Shown piece by piece: positions 43,987-52,167 of a stretch of DNA of 62,383 bases. Position 1 is the first letter of the stretch, and each line of letters begins with the position of its first letter. A program made the position numbers and the translations under genes. The notes under the pieces were generated by a model that saw only the letters and a list, made by a program, of their open reading frames with translations, had not been told where the DNA came from and made no database searches. This stretch comes from Granulicella sp. L46 (lineage in GTDB: Bacteria; Acidobacteriota; Terriglobia; Terriglobales; Acidobacteriaceae): assembly GCF_009765785.1 (NCBI RefSeq), contig NZ_LMUT01000012.1, forward strand, positions 73,754-136,136. The letters are read 5' to 3'.

Positions 43987-44850
43987 TCATTCGTAAAATG
44001 CTGGTAGCTTCTTCTGCGCATCGCTTTGGGCCTGGTCGTGGTTAATCCATAGCTGCGCATGCTCTTTCGCGAGGATGGCCGCTATCTTGTCCATGGACTC
44101 GAGCGATGCCTGTTTGTTCCAATTGTTGGAAGGAACATAGCGATGATCGAAGCTGGTTTGGAAGTGAGCAACATCTCCGCTGAGAATCACCGGCCCGGTT
44201 TTAGGCAGCCGAACGAGTAAAGATTGATGGCCTGGCGTATGTCCGGGTGTTGAAAGCAATACAAGGCTTCCGTCGCCAAAGATATCGTAGTCGCCATCGA
44301 CGAGCTTTACGGGATGGTTCTTGTTGAATGCAACGGTGTCTTGCCGGCTCCCAGCCCATTCGTACTCGACCCGTTGCACCAGCATTAGCGTGTTGGGAAA
44401 CATTTCGATATTTCCGGCGTGGTCCGGATGGCTGTGGGACACTGCCATCAGCTTGATATCCGAGGGCTTCACATGGATCTCTTCGAGCTGGGCTGCCAGC
44501 GTTATTGGCTTGCGCCAGATCGGGCCTGTGCCAGGACCCCATTCGTGCAGCACGAGCTCATGATGCGGCAATTTCGCTACAGCATCATCGACACCCGTGT
44601 CCCACAGGAACCACCCTTGGGTGTGGTGGATAAGGTAGCAGTGCCCGGGAAAGCCAACGGGAATCCCGACGTTGGCTCCTGGTGTCCAACGTGATTCGTC
44701 AGGGCCGCTGCCATCGCCGCAGTCGATCACATAGAGGCGGTCTACTCCGGATTTGGCTTGCGGTTTGGACGCAGCGGAAATGCGCGTCGCGGCGATCGCA
44801 GCCAGCGCCGAGGCGGCAATCAACAGGATGAATTTGGTATTCGTTTTCAT
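43987..44850 (-). CDS. Exported metallo-beta-lactamase-fold lactonase-like hydrolase
   Basis: The product has 287 residues from the ATG at 44850, with GGAGGAA upstream. An N-terminal signal peptide is clear (FILLIAASALAAIAATRISAAS). The metal motif is VSHSHPDHAGNI (HxHxDH), with STPGHTPGHQSLLV and ILSGDVAH for the remaining ligands, as in N-acyl homoserine lactonases. The substrate could be a quorum-sensing lactone or another ester. Export to the periplasm is predicted. Module J-minus lies directly upstream. Confidence 0.88.
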   Translation of the reverse strand: MKTNTKFILLIAASALAAIAATRISAASKPQAKSGVDRLYVIDCGDGSGPDESRWTPGANVGIPVGFPGHCYLIHHTQGWFLWDTGVDDAVAKLPHHELVLHEWGPGTGPIWRKPITLAAQLEEIHVKPSDIKLMAVSHSHPDHAGNIEMFPNTLMLVQRVEYEWAGSRQDTVAFNKNHPVKLVDGDYDIFGDGSLVLLSTPGHTPGHQSLLVRLPKTGPVILSGDVAHFQTSFDHRYVPSNNWNKQASLESMDKIAAILAKEHAQLWINHDQAQSDAQKKLPAFYE

Positions 44851-44863
44851 GAGTTCCTCCACA

Positions 44864-44930
44864 CCATTCAGCCAGAACGAAATCGATGGCGCAATTGGAC
44901 GAAGGTGTTTGCCATACTTTCGTATCGGCC
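44864..44930 (-). promoter_or_regulatory. Repeated promoter module, copy J (for the lactonase-like gene)
   Basis: On the minus strand: CGAAAGTATGGCAAACACC, TTCGTCCAATTG, 14 bases, and TTCTGG-CT-GAAT. The start codon is only 14 bases further, so transcription would begin close to the gene. Confidence 0.8.
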
Positions 44931-45012
44931 AAGGTCCTATCCTGCCTAAGACAGGTGATTTCTATAGCAGCTCATGCCGAGGAATTGATCAACCGATGAC
45001 GCTGTTCCGCAT

Positions 45013-45077
45013 ATTGGACGAAAGTATCGTCGATACCTTCGTCCAATTGTTCACTCTCCTGGTGTCTGGCTTAATCG
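45013..45077 (+). promoter_or_regulatory. Repeated promoter module, copy F (for cytochrome P460)
   Basis: The most symmetric operator of the set: ATTGGACGAAAGTATC, GTC, GATACCTTCGTCCAAT. The 16-base arms differ at one position. After CAATTG come 14 bases, then GTCTGG-CT-TAAT. The P460 gene starts at 45138. Confidence 0.85.
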
Positions 45078-45137
45078 AAGTCATCCGAGAGGCGTGTTGA
45101 TTGGGTTGAGAAGACGCTTTTTGAGGGAGGAAACAAT

Positions 45138-45740
45138 ATGTGGAAGCTTGTGATGGAAATCTCGGCGCGACGAGACCAGGAGACAAGCGCGCGTGCCTTC
45201 CTGAATCGGATTGCGCGCTTCGCACCGGCTGGGACGACCGTGGCAGTTCTGGCACTTTTTGTCACGACAGCCGTTTGTGCGCAGGACAAGTACCAGTTGA
45301 AATCGCCCAGTGGGATCGCGTTCTCTGATTTTCGGGGATACGAAGATTGGGCTGACGTCTCGTCCGCACGTACCGATGAGATCCTCAAAGTGATCGTCGC
45401 CAACCCAACGATGATTACGGCCTACAAATCGGGCGTCCCCGGGGGCGGTCAAGCTTTCCCTGATGGTTCGATGATTGTGAAGCTGCAATGGACACACAAG
45501 AAGAGCACGGAGGCGCCCTTCGTTGTGGAAGTACCCGACGTGTTCAAGCAGGTCTTCGTCATGCAAAAAGACAGCAAGCGATTCCCAAAAACGGGCGGCT
45601 GGGGCTATGCGGTTTTCAACTATGACGCTGCATCGGACAAGTTCGCACCCGATCCTACAAGCCTCTCAGACTGCGGAAATGCATGCCACACGGCAGTGAA
45701 GTCGAAAGACTACATCTTCCATCCTTACCAGAAGCGTTAG
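45138..45740 (+). CDS. Cytochrome P460-family protein
   Basis: The product has 200 residues. An N-terminal hydrophobic segment (TTVAVLALFVTTAVCAQD) is a signal peptide. The P460 domain has FSDFRGYEDWADVSSAR, MIVKLQWTHKKSTEAPF and GGWGYAVFNYDA, and ends with the haem-binding CGNACH. P460 proteins carry a haem cross-linked to Lys and oxidise hydroxylamine or bind nitric oxide. Non-nitrifying bacteria use similar proteins against nitrogen-oxide stress; which applies here is not clear. The gene directly follows module F. Confidence 0.9.
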   Translation: MWKLVMEISARRDQETSARAFLNRIARFAPAGTTVAVLALFVTTAVCAQDKYQLKSPSGIAFSDFRGYEDWADVSSARTDEILKVIVANPTMITAYKSGVPGGGQAFPDGSMIVKLQWTHKKSTEAPFVVEVPDVFKQVFVMQKDSKRFPKTGGWGYAVFNYDAASDKFAPDPTSLSDCGNACHTAVKSKDYIFHPYQKR

Positions 45741-45824
45741 ACCCCGCCTAGACTGCTTAAGCGGGCAAGATGCTGGGCTTTAAGGGTTTGTAGAGGGCGC
45801 GCTTGCCGCGTAGGTAGGAGGAAT

Positions 45825-46454
45825 TTGTTGCCGAAGACTGCTCCTATCGCTCAAGACGTGCTGCGACTATCTCGAGACAGCTTGCCAACGGATACGGCTG
45901 AGCTGGCCAGATATCTAGTTGGAAAGACGATTGTTCGCAAGATTGGGCGCAGCAGATTGAGTGGTCGTATCGTGGAGACGGAGGCCTACCCACCGGGCGA
46001 TGCGAGTGGACATGCCTACCGGGGACGGACGGTTAGAACGAAATCGCTCTTCCTGGAGAGGGGTTTCGCTTATGTGTACTTCATCTATGGGACGTCGTAC
46101 ATGCTGAACGTGACGGCCGAGGAACCTGGGGTTGGAGCGGGAGTGTTGTTGCGTGCCATTGAGCCTCTTGATGGAATTAACATAATGGAAGGACTCCGGA
46201 AGACCACCAAGATTACCGATTTGGCCAGGGGTCCAGGGAGGCTCGCGGCTGCATTGAAAATTGATCAGCGGCTGGACGGCATTGATCTGTGTGCCGACGG
46301 TTCGCTTTGGCTTGGGGCGGCCGTTCGAGAGCCTGGTGCTATTGGCAAGTCGGTGCGAATAGGAATTTCGCGTGAGGTGGACCGGCGGCTGCGTTTCTTC
46401 GAGACGGGCAGCCAATTCGTCAGCGGCCCGTCAAAAGCGCTAAGAGGGATATAG
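45825..46454 (+). CDS. DNA-3-methyladenine glycosylase (AAG/MPG type)
   Basis: The product has 209 residues. It belongs to the AAG family that removes alkylated purines from DNA. The catalytic Glu is in GRIVETEAY, with DASGHAYRGRT, YVYFIYGTSYMLNVTAE and LARGPGRLAAAL following as in the human and Bacillus enzymes. TTG is the likely start, preceded by AGGAGG. It lies 85 bases after the P460 gene and is convergent with the glgX gene, whose stop is 27 bases away. Alkylation repair fits the stress theme. Confidence 0.92.
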   Translation: MLPKTAPIAQDVLRLSRDSLPTDTAELARYLVGKTIVRKIGRSRLSGRIVETEAYPPGDASGHAYRGRTVRTKSLFLERGFAYVYFIYGTSYMLNVTAEEPGVGAGVLLRAIEPLDGINIMEGLRKTTKITDLARGPGRLAAALKIDQRLDGIDLCADGSLWLGAAVREPGAIGKSVRIGISREVDRRLRFFETGSQFVSGPSKALRGI

Positions 46455-46481
46455 GCCAGCGTTCCAAAGGGTGCTCTCACT

Positions 46482-48527
46482 TTAGCATCGGCCGGTTGCC
46501 AACAAGACGATCGATCGAGGCTGAACGATGTATGCGGATTGATCCGTCGTTTCGACCCCTTGCTCTTGAAAGTCCAACGGCGTGTCCTGAAACGTGTCGA
46601 TGAGCCGGCGCCATGGTCCACAGTCGTCTGCGACTGTTGGCAGAGCGAAGGATAGAGGTTCCCAATAGGCGTTGATCATCAGGTGAAATCCACCGCCGTC
46701 CGCGAGGTAGGCGGTCGTTGCAAGGCTGTGTGAGTCAGCCGAAAGATCGGGAGCACACAGGTGTACCCCGTCCCATTGGATCTTTGCCCGCTCGACGAAG
46801 TCGGCCAGTGACAGAAAATTCCCGTTTCGATTTGCGACAAAACGCAGGCGCAATTGGATCAGCAGCTTGACGAACCTGTGGAGGTCGGCGTGCGTCTGGC
46901 ACAGGCTCCAGTCGAACCAACTCAGTTCATTATTCTGGCAATACGCGTTGTTGTTGCCGAGCTGAGTCCGCCTCACTTCGTCTCCCATCATCAGCATTGG
47001 AGTTCCGACCGAGAGTAAGTTCAGCGTTACGGCGTTGCGAATCTGTCGTGCACGGAGCCGTTCGACTTCCCGATCCTCGGTGGGACCTTCTACGCCGCAG
47101 TTCCACGAATCGTTCTCGGAGGCTCCGTCGCGATTATTCTCTCCGTTCGCCTCGTTATGCTTTTCGTTGAACGAGAACAGATCATTGAGTGTGAAACCGT
47201 CATGGCAGGTCACGAAATTGATGCTTTGTTCTGGCGATTGGTACTGTTTCGTATAAATATCTGGACTGCCAAGGATCCTTTGTCTCAGATTCAGCACAGT
47301 ATTTCTGTCCGACTTGAGAAAACGTCTGACATCGTCACGAAAACGTCCATTCCATTCCTTCCAGCGGTCTCCGGCGAAGGATCCCACCAGGTAGAGTCCG
47401 CCCGGATCCCACGCCTCGGCAATAAGCTTCCTGCCGGCAAGCACAGGTTCGGTATCAATTTCCCAGAGGATGGGAGCGTCGTCCGCCGGCCTGCCATGTT
47501 GATCCCGAGTGAGCACGGCGGCAAGATCGAAACGAAAGCCGTCCACATGCATCTCGGAAACCCAGTACCGGAGGCTGTCGCCGATCATCCTGCGGACAAC
47601 CGAAAAGTTAGTGTTGAGCGTATTCCCCGTACCGGTGTAGTCCGCATATTGCGAGAGGTCGTCCGATAGCATGTAGTAGAACCGATTATCCAGTCCCTTA
47701 AAGGAGAGGGTAGGTCCCTCGGCGCCATTTTCAGCGGTGTGGTTGTACACCACATCGAGAATAACCTCGATGTCGGCTTTGTGTAGAGCTTTCACCATGT
47801 CACGAAACTCGTCTAGGCATTCCAGTGGGTCACTATGGGAGGAGTAACCACCGTGAGGCGCAAAGAACGACATGGGACTGTATCCCCAGTAGTTCTCTAA
47901 ACCTGCAGGTGCGTCCTGGGCGTCGAATTGGAACATGGGCATCAATTCGACTGCAGTGACACCCAAATCCTTCAGATACGGAATTTTCTCGACCAGGCCG
48001 GCGTAGGTGCCTCGTTTTTCTGCGGGGACATCGGAGTTCGTATTTCGCGTAAATCCGCCGACGTGCATTTCATACAAAACAGTGCTTGAAAACGGATGAT
48101 TCAGAGGGCGATCATCCTCCCAGTCGTAGATGCTCAGATCGGCGACGACGCTTTTCGCGGCGACTCCTATGTTGCCTCCGAATCTCGCGGCCGCACTCCG
48201 TTGATAGTTCTTCGTGGAGATAGCCCGAGCATACGGATCGAGGAGTATTTTCTCGGGATCGAAACGATGACCTAATTCGGGAGCGTAGGGCCCGCTCATC
48301 CTGTACCCGTACAGCTGGCCCGGCCTGATTCCTGCTAAGTGCACATGCCAGTAATGCGACGTTCGGTTCGTCCCGGGTGGGAGGGCAACGATGCGGCTTG
48401 GCTGGATTGCATCGTCCGAATCGAATAGGAGCAATTCCACGGCACTTGCATGGTAGGAGAACACGCTGAAGTTCACCCCCGTATCCGTGATACTGGCGCC
48501 GATTGGATAGGGGCTTCCGTTTTTCAT
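46482..48527 (-). CDS. glgX: Glycogen debranching enzyme GlgX
   Basis: The product has 681 residues. GlgX is a GH13 isoamylase-type enzyme that cleaves alpha-1,6 branches left by phosphorylase. An N-terminal CBM48 domain (GASITDTGVNFSVFSYHASA) precedes the barrel. Catalytic sites are EMHVDGFRFDLA (nucleophile Asp), LIAEAWDPGGLY (acid/base Glu) and FVTCHDGFTLNDL (third Asp). NNRDGASENDSWNCGVEGPT is a GlgX signature. It lies downstream of a small membrane-protein gene on the same strand. Together with GlgP at 39-41.6 kb it completes glycogen breakdown. Confidence 0.95.
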   Translation of the reverse strand: MKNGSPYPIGASITDTGVNFSVFSYHASAVELLLFDSDDAIQPSRIVALPPGTNRTSHYWHVHLAGIRPGQLYGYRMSGPYAPELGHRFDPEKILLDPYARAISTKNYQRSAAARFGGNIGVAAKSVVADLSIYDWEDDRPLNHPFSSTVLYEMHVGGFTRNTNSDVPAEKRGTYAGLVEKIPYLKDLGVTAVELMPMFQFDAQDAPAGLENYWGYSPMSFFAPHGGYSSHSDPLECLDEFRDMVKALHKADIEVILDVVYNHTAENGAEGPTLSFKGLDNRFYYMLSDDLSQYADYTGTGNTLNTNFSVVRRMIGDSLRYWVSEMHVDGFRFDLAAVLTRDQHGRPADDAPILWEIDTEPVLAGRKLIAEAWDPGGLYLVGSFAGDRWKEWNGRFRDDVRRFLKSDRNTVLNLRQRILGSPDIYTKQYQSPEQSINFVTCHDGFTLNDLFSFNEKHNEANGENNRDGASENDSWNCGVEGPTEDREVERLRARQIRNAVTLNLLSVGTPMLMMGDEVRRTQLGNNNAYCQNNELSWFDWSLCQTHADLHRFVKLLIQLRLRFVANRNGNFLSLADFVERAKIQWDGVHLCAPDLSADSHSLATTAYLADGGGFHLMINAYWEPLSFALPTVADDCGPWRRLIDTFQDTPLDFQEQGVETTDQSAYIVQPRSIVLLATGRC

Positions 48528-48652
48528 CGCTTAGACCTCAATGTCCACGAGAAATATATTCCGGCCGATCGAAGGGAAGGGAACTGTGTTCCCTGGTCTG
48601 CGCTCATTCTCCCACTTCGGGGCGGGATCGGCTATGGACGTCCTGATAATCG

Positions 48653-48823
48653 CTACCAGATTCTGTAGCCAATCCAGAAAGCGCACATCACGAACAGCAG
48701 CATGACGGCGACAGCACCGAGAAATCCCAGTAACACCGAGTTTGGGCGCCTGTAGAAATAGTCTTCCTCGGAGGACATCGCGTAAACGTGAAACGGATAT
48801 TTTGGTCTCGACGAAATTTTCAT
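48653..48823 (-). CDS. Small single-pass membrane protein
   Basis: The product has 56 residues: a soluble N-terminus (MKISSRPKYPFHVYAMSSEE) and one transmembrane helix (VLLGFLGAVAVMLLFVMCAF). No family is recognised. An overlapping frame at 48531-48836 is less protein-like. It is the first gene after module C-minus and precedes glgX by about 125 bases. Confidence 0.6.
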   Translation of the reverse strand: MKISSRPKYPFHVYAMSSEEDYFYRRPNSVLLGFLGAVAVMLLFVMCAFWIGYRIW

Positions 48824-48869
48824 AATCTGACTCCATCCCTGGGCGAAGGCAATCTTCAAAGCCAACTTG

Positions 48870-48920
48870 ATTAAGCTACGGGTCCAAAGTCGAATCCATT
48901 GGACGATGGTGTCGACCGAT
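48870..48920 (-). promoter_or_regulatory. Repeated promoter module, copy C-minus
   Basis: On the minus strand: GGTCGACACCATCGTCCAAT, GG, 14 bases, and CCGTAG-CT-TAAT. The operator half is strong and the TTCTGG part degenerate. It points toward the small membrane protein and glgX. Confidence 0.5.
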
Positions 48921-48982
48921 ACATAGGTGTGTATCAATACCAAAGTTCAATAGATTTCGACTCATCCTTCTGGTGTGATTCT
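48898..48982 (+). promoter_or_regulatory. Repeated promoter module, copy C-plus (for the class II aldolase)
   Basis: ATTGGACGATGGTGTCGAC at the left and GTATCAATACCAAAGTTCAA at the right, then TAG, 14 bases, and TTCTGG-TG-TGAT at 48968. The architecture is almost identical to B-plus, including the extra inner half-site. The aldolase ATG is at 49052. Confidence 0.8.
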
Positions 48983-49051
48983 CCAAGAAGCGCGCAGGGA
49001 TATTCCCACCCCTGCTATGCCCGGCAGAGCATCGCCAGGGAGGGATGAAGG

Positions 49052-49960
49052 ATGCACTCCTTAGCAAAGTTGTTAGAACAGTCGCAGGTGAGCGGGGTAG
49101 CGATCGGGCACTTCAACGTCTCAGATCTCGTTTTGTTGAAGGCTGTCGTCTCGTCCGCACTGGAGCTGCAGGTGCCGGTGATGGTGGGTGTGTCGGAGGG
49201 AGAACGACAGTTTATTGGTACTCGACAAATCTCCGCGCTGGTTCATAGCTTGCGCGAAGAATTTGACTTCCCCATCTTTCTGAATGCGGACCATACGCAC
49301 TCGCTGGAGAGTGCCATTGATGCAGTTAAGTGTGGTTTTGATGCCATCACATTCGACCGGTCTGCACTATCTTTTGAACAGAATATTTCCGAGACGCAGC
49401 AGGCAATCGAAATGCTTAAGTCGATCAATCCAAGCCTGCTTGTTGAGGGTGAGATCGGCGAGATCGGAACGGGTTCTGAGATACACGAAGAAGGCGCCTC
49501 TGAACCGAGCCCCCTCACCACGCCGGAGGAGGCGAAGCAGTACGTCACTGCTACGGGTGTTGACATACTGGCGCCCGCCGTCGGCAATCGACATGGATTA
49601 GTAATGAGCATGGTGTGGGGGACTACGAAGAAGCATCTTGACGTTGAATTGATTGCCCGAATCAAGAGCGCGGTCGGAATCCCGCTTACCCTGCATGGCG
49701 GATCGGGTACCGACGACGCAGACCTGCAAAATGCCATCACGGCAGGCATCAACATCGTCCACATCAACACCGAACTTCGAGTGGCATGGAGACGTGGCCT
49801 GGAGGAAGGTCTGTCGCAGGATATCTATCAAGTGGTCCCTTACAAGATTCTTCCGTTCGCAGTGGAGTCGGTAAAACGCGTAGTTCAGGCGCGGTTGCAA
49901 TTGTTCAATGGCCGGCCCCTCGGGTTTAGAGAGAAAGCCCACGTCCAGCGAGTGGCGTAG
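49052..49960 (+). CDS. Class II fructose-bisphosphate/ketose-bisphosphate aldolase
   Basis: The product has 302 residues. The class II zinc aldolase barrel is clear: GVAIGHFNVSDLVLLKAV, FLNADHTHSLESAIDAV (zinc His), VEGEIGEIGTGSE, LAPAVGNRHGL (zinc His), LTLHGGSGTDDADLQNAI (zinc His and phosphate loop) and GINIVHINTELR. Substrates of the wider family include fructose and tagatose bisphosphates, and the exact one is not readable here. GGGAGGGATGAAGG gives a strong ribosome site. Module C-plus drives it. Confidence 0.93.
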   Translation: MHSLAKLLEQSQVSGVAIGHFNVSDLVLLKAVVSSALELQVPVMVGVSEGERQFIGTRQISALVHSLREEFDFPIFLNADHTHSLESAIDAVKCGFDAITFDRSALSFEQNISETQQAIEMLKSINPSLLVEGEIGEIGTGSEIHEEGASEPSPLTTPEEAKQYVTATGVDILAPAVGNRHGLVMSMVWGTTKKHLDVELIARIKSAVGIPLTLHGGSGTDDADLQNAITAGINIVHINTELRVAWRRGLEEGLSQDIYQVVPYKILPFAVESVKRVVQARLQLFNGRPLGFREKAHVQRVA

Positions 49961-50029
49961 GTTGCTCCAAGCATAAGCAGACTCGGTGGGTAGTTGCTCC
50001 CAGGCCATGCTAAGAAGGAGGAAGGATAG

Positions 50030-50257
50030 ATGAAAGATTCTGCCGAAATAAAGCGGCTGGAGACCCAAGTGGCACTCGACCAGCAAAAGTATGACGAGAT
50101 CCGACGCAAGGAGGCGGAGCTACTGGACAACATACCTCCCCATGGCTTTGGTGCGTTCCCAGCGGAACTGAAATATCGCAGCGAAAAGGAGGCACTCGAA
50201 GAGTCGATGCACGTCGACAAGCAAATGTTGGCGGGACTAAAGAGTCAGCCCGATTAG
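50030..50257 (+). CDS. Small coiled-coil protein of unknown function
   Basis: The product has 75 residues with an excellent ribosome site (AAGGAGGAAGG). The sequence is charged and helical (EIKRLETQVALDQQKYDEIR) with a central Pro-Gly-Phe-rich turn, suggesting a helical hairpin. No family is recognised. It lies between the aldolase and YceI genes and is probably transcribed with them. Confidence 0.7.
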   Translation: MKDSAEIKRLETQVALDQQKYDEIRRKEAELLDNIPPHGFGAFPAELKYRSEKEALEESMHVDKQMLAGLKSQPD

Positions 50258-50339
50258 ATCTACTAAACTACACACCGTGAGCGCGCTTCTCTACGAACGC
50301 GTTCGCCGTACCTGCTGTTGAAGCAATGGAGACCACTTT

Positions 50340-50888
50340 ATGCCTGCAACTATTGCGAAGACCACTTGGAAGATCGATGCCGCTCACTCGTCAGCTGAGT
50401 TCAAGGTAAGACATATGATGATTTCCTACGTGAAGGGGGAGTTGTCAGGGGTCTCCGGCGTGCTTGAGCTTGATGACGAAAATTACAGCCGTTCCACTAT
50501 CGAGGCCTCGATCCCTGTCGCGACCCTGAGAACGGGAAACGATGATCGGGATGTTCATCTGAAGGCCGCAGACTTCTTCGACGTTGAAAAGTTCCCGGTG
50601 ATGACCTTCAAATCTAAGAACATCCGGTCCCTGGGCGGCAACGACTACGCGGTCGCCGGAGATCTGACAATTCGCGGCGTTACGAAATCCATCACCTTGA
50701 CCGTTGCGGATGTCAGCAAACCAATCATCGACCCCTGGGGCAATGCGCGACTGGGACTTTCCTGCGCCGCCAAGATCAATCGGAAGGACTTCGGACTTCT
50801 TTGGGACACTCTGCTGGAGGCCGGCGGTGCGGTGTTGGGCGACGAAGTCACCATTACCCTGGACGTGGAGTTTACCAAGGATAAGTAG
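50340..50888 (+). CDS. YceI-family protein
   Basis: The product has 182 residues with the YceI lipocalin-like barrel: TWKIDAAHSSAEFKVRHMMI, VSGVLELDDENYSRSTIEAS, DVHLKAADFFDVEKFPVMTF and NRKDFGLLWDTLLEAGGAVL. YceI-like proteins bind long isoprenoid chains in a hydrophobic pocket. No signal peptide is present, so this copy is likely cytosolic, in contrast to periplasmic E. coli YceI. It follows the small coiled-coil gene by 80 bases. Confidence 0.92.
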   Translation: MPATIAKTTWKIDAAHSSAEFKVRHMMISYVKGELSGVSGVLELDDENYSRSTIEASIPVATLRTGNDDRDVHLKAADFFDVEKFPVMTFKSKNIRSLGGNDYAVAGDLTIRGVTKSITLTVADVSKPIIDPWGNARLGLSCAAKINRKDFGLLWDTLLEAGGAVLGDEVTITLDVEFTKDK

Positions 50889-51053
50889 CGAATTGCTTCC
50901 GTTACTTCCGGGTCGCACTCCCCAAGACGCGGAATGGCAGACACAAACGCGTATGTGGCCGACGCTACCCTCGATAAGGATGCGGCGCCCGCAAGACTAG
51001 AATGCAAGCCGATGGTGAATTGCTTTGCCGCTACATGCCGATTGTTACGCCAG

Positions 51054-51117
51054 CAATACAAAGGTATCTCCAACACCATCGTCTGATTGCGCTGCTGTTC
51101 GGATTTCTGGCTGAATG
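51054..51117 (+). promoter_or_regulatory. Repeated promoter module, copy G (for enoyl-CoA hydratase 2)
   Basis: AAAGGTATCTCCAACACC, ATCGTCTGATTG, 15 bases, and TTCTGG-CT-GAAT at 51105. This is the only good copy with a 15-base spacer. The hydratase ATG is at 51185. Confidence 0.7.
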
Positions 51118-51184
51118 AATGCATCGAAAGAACGCCGATCGCTTCTCCCTTCGAGCAGCCGGTTTCGATGGGAAGGAGCTTACG

Positions 51185-52063
51185 ATGACAACGCTGAGCG
51201 CGCCCGCAGAGCTTGCACAGATCCGTATCACACGACGCTCCCCCGCCTACTGGCGCGTCACCATCGTGAACCCGCCGATCAACGTGATGGGACCGGAAAT
51301 GGTTCGGGAGTTTCAGGAACTCATCACGGCCATCGAGGCGGACGAGCAACTCAAGGTAGTGGTGTTCGATAGCGCGGTCGACGAGTACTTCCTGAACCAC
51401 TCTGATTTCAAGGCGAAGTTGGAGGATCTGACTTCAATGCCTGCCGGTAGCACCGGGCTGCCTCCGTGGCCGGACTTCCTCGTGCGCCTGACCCGCACCC
51501 CGGTCGTCTCGATTGCCCTTATCCGGGGCCGTGCGACTGGAAACGGTAGTGAGATTACGCTCGCATGCGACATGAGTTTTGCCAGCACAGATAAGACCAT
51601 CATTTCGCAATGGGAGGTTGGCGTCGGGATGGTTGCCGGCGGTGGCCCCATGGCGAGGCTGCCGAGGCTGATCGGTCGAAACCGCGCTCTCGAGGTCCTG
51701 TTAAGTTCGGAAGACTTAAGCGCCGATCAAGCCGAAGCCTATGGCTACATCAACCGCGCTTTACCCGACGCCGATCTCGATGCGTTCGTCGAGGCACTCG
51801 CGAGCCGAATCTCCCGGTTCGACAAATGGGCGATCGCGAATACCAAACGTCTTGTGAACACCAGCCTGCCGCCGGACGTTGAACTCGGTGCCGGGTGGGA
51901 TGCCTGTATCGAATCTCTGGGGAGATCCGCAGCCCAAGACGGGATTAAGGCGCTGACCACCCGCGGCTTCCAAAAACCAGGAGACGTCGAGAATCGGCTT
52001 GGGTACTACCTAGGTCAGCTCGCGTCCCGAGGGAAGAGCGAGTCCAAAAAATCGGCGGAGTGA
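51185..52063 (+). CDS. Enoyl-CoA hydratase/isomerase-family protein, copy 2
   Basis: The product has 292 residues from the ATG at 51185 (start MTTLSAPAELAQIRITRRSP), which matches copy 1 at 12034 and follows GAAGGAG. The core WRVTIVNPPINVMGPEMV, ALIRGRATGNGSEITLACDM and EVGVGMVAGGGPMARLP is nearly identical to copy 1. The C-terminus has a short Lys/Ser extension. As in copy 1, canonical catalytic Glu residues are not evident. Both copies follow the repeated promoter module, so promoter and gene may have been duplicated together. The next gene is the cNMP/TrxR fusion. Confidence 0.9.
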   Translation: MTTLSAPAELAQIRITRRSPAYWRVTIVNPPINVMGPEMVREFQELITAIEADEQLKVVVFDSAVDEYFLNHSDFKAKLEDLTSMPAGSTGLPPWPDFLVRLTRTPVVSIALIRGRATGNGSEITLACDMSFASTDKTIISQWEVGVGMVAGGGPMARLPRLIGRNRALEVLLSSEDLSADQAEAYGYINRALPDADLDAFVEALASRISRFDKWAIANTKRLVNTSLPPDVELGAGWDACIESLGRSAAQDGIKALTTRGFQKPGDVENRLGYYLGQLASRGKSESKKSAE

Positions 52064-52167
52064 CCAGTAGAGATTGGCAGAATACGTAAAGACCAGCTTG
52101 GTCTCAACTTCAGTGCCGGGGCTAGTCGGCGTACAAGACGGAGACGTACTAAGCGAGGAATTCCGAA

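Noticed and set aside
48531-48836. A 101-codon frame overlapping the small membrane protein
   Set aside because: It has no domain or membrane pattern, while the overlapping 56-codon frame has a clear transmembrane helix and soluble head.
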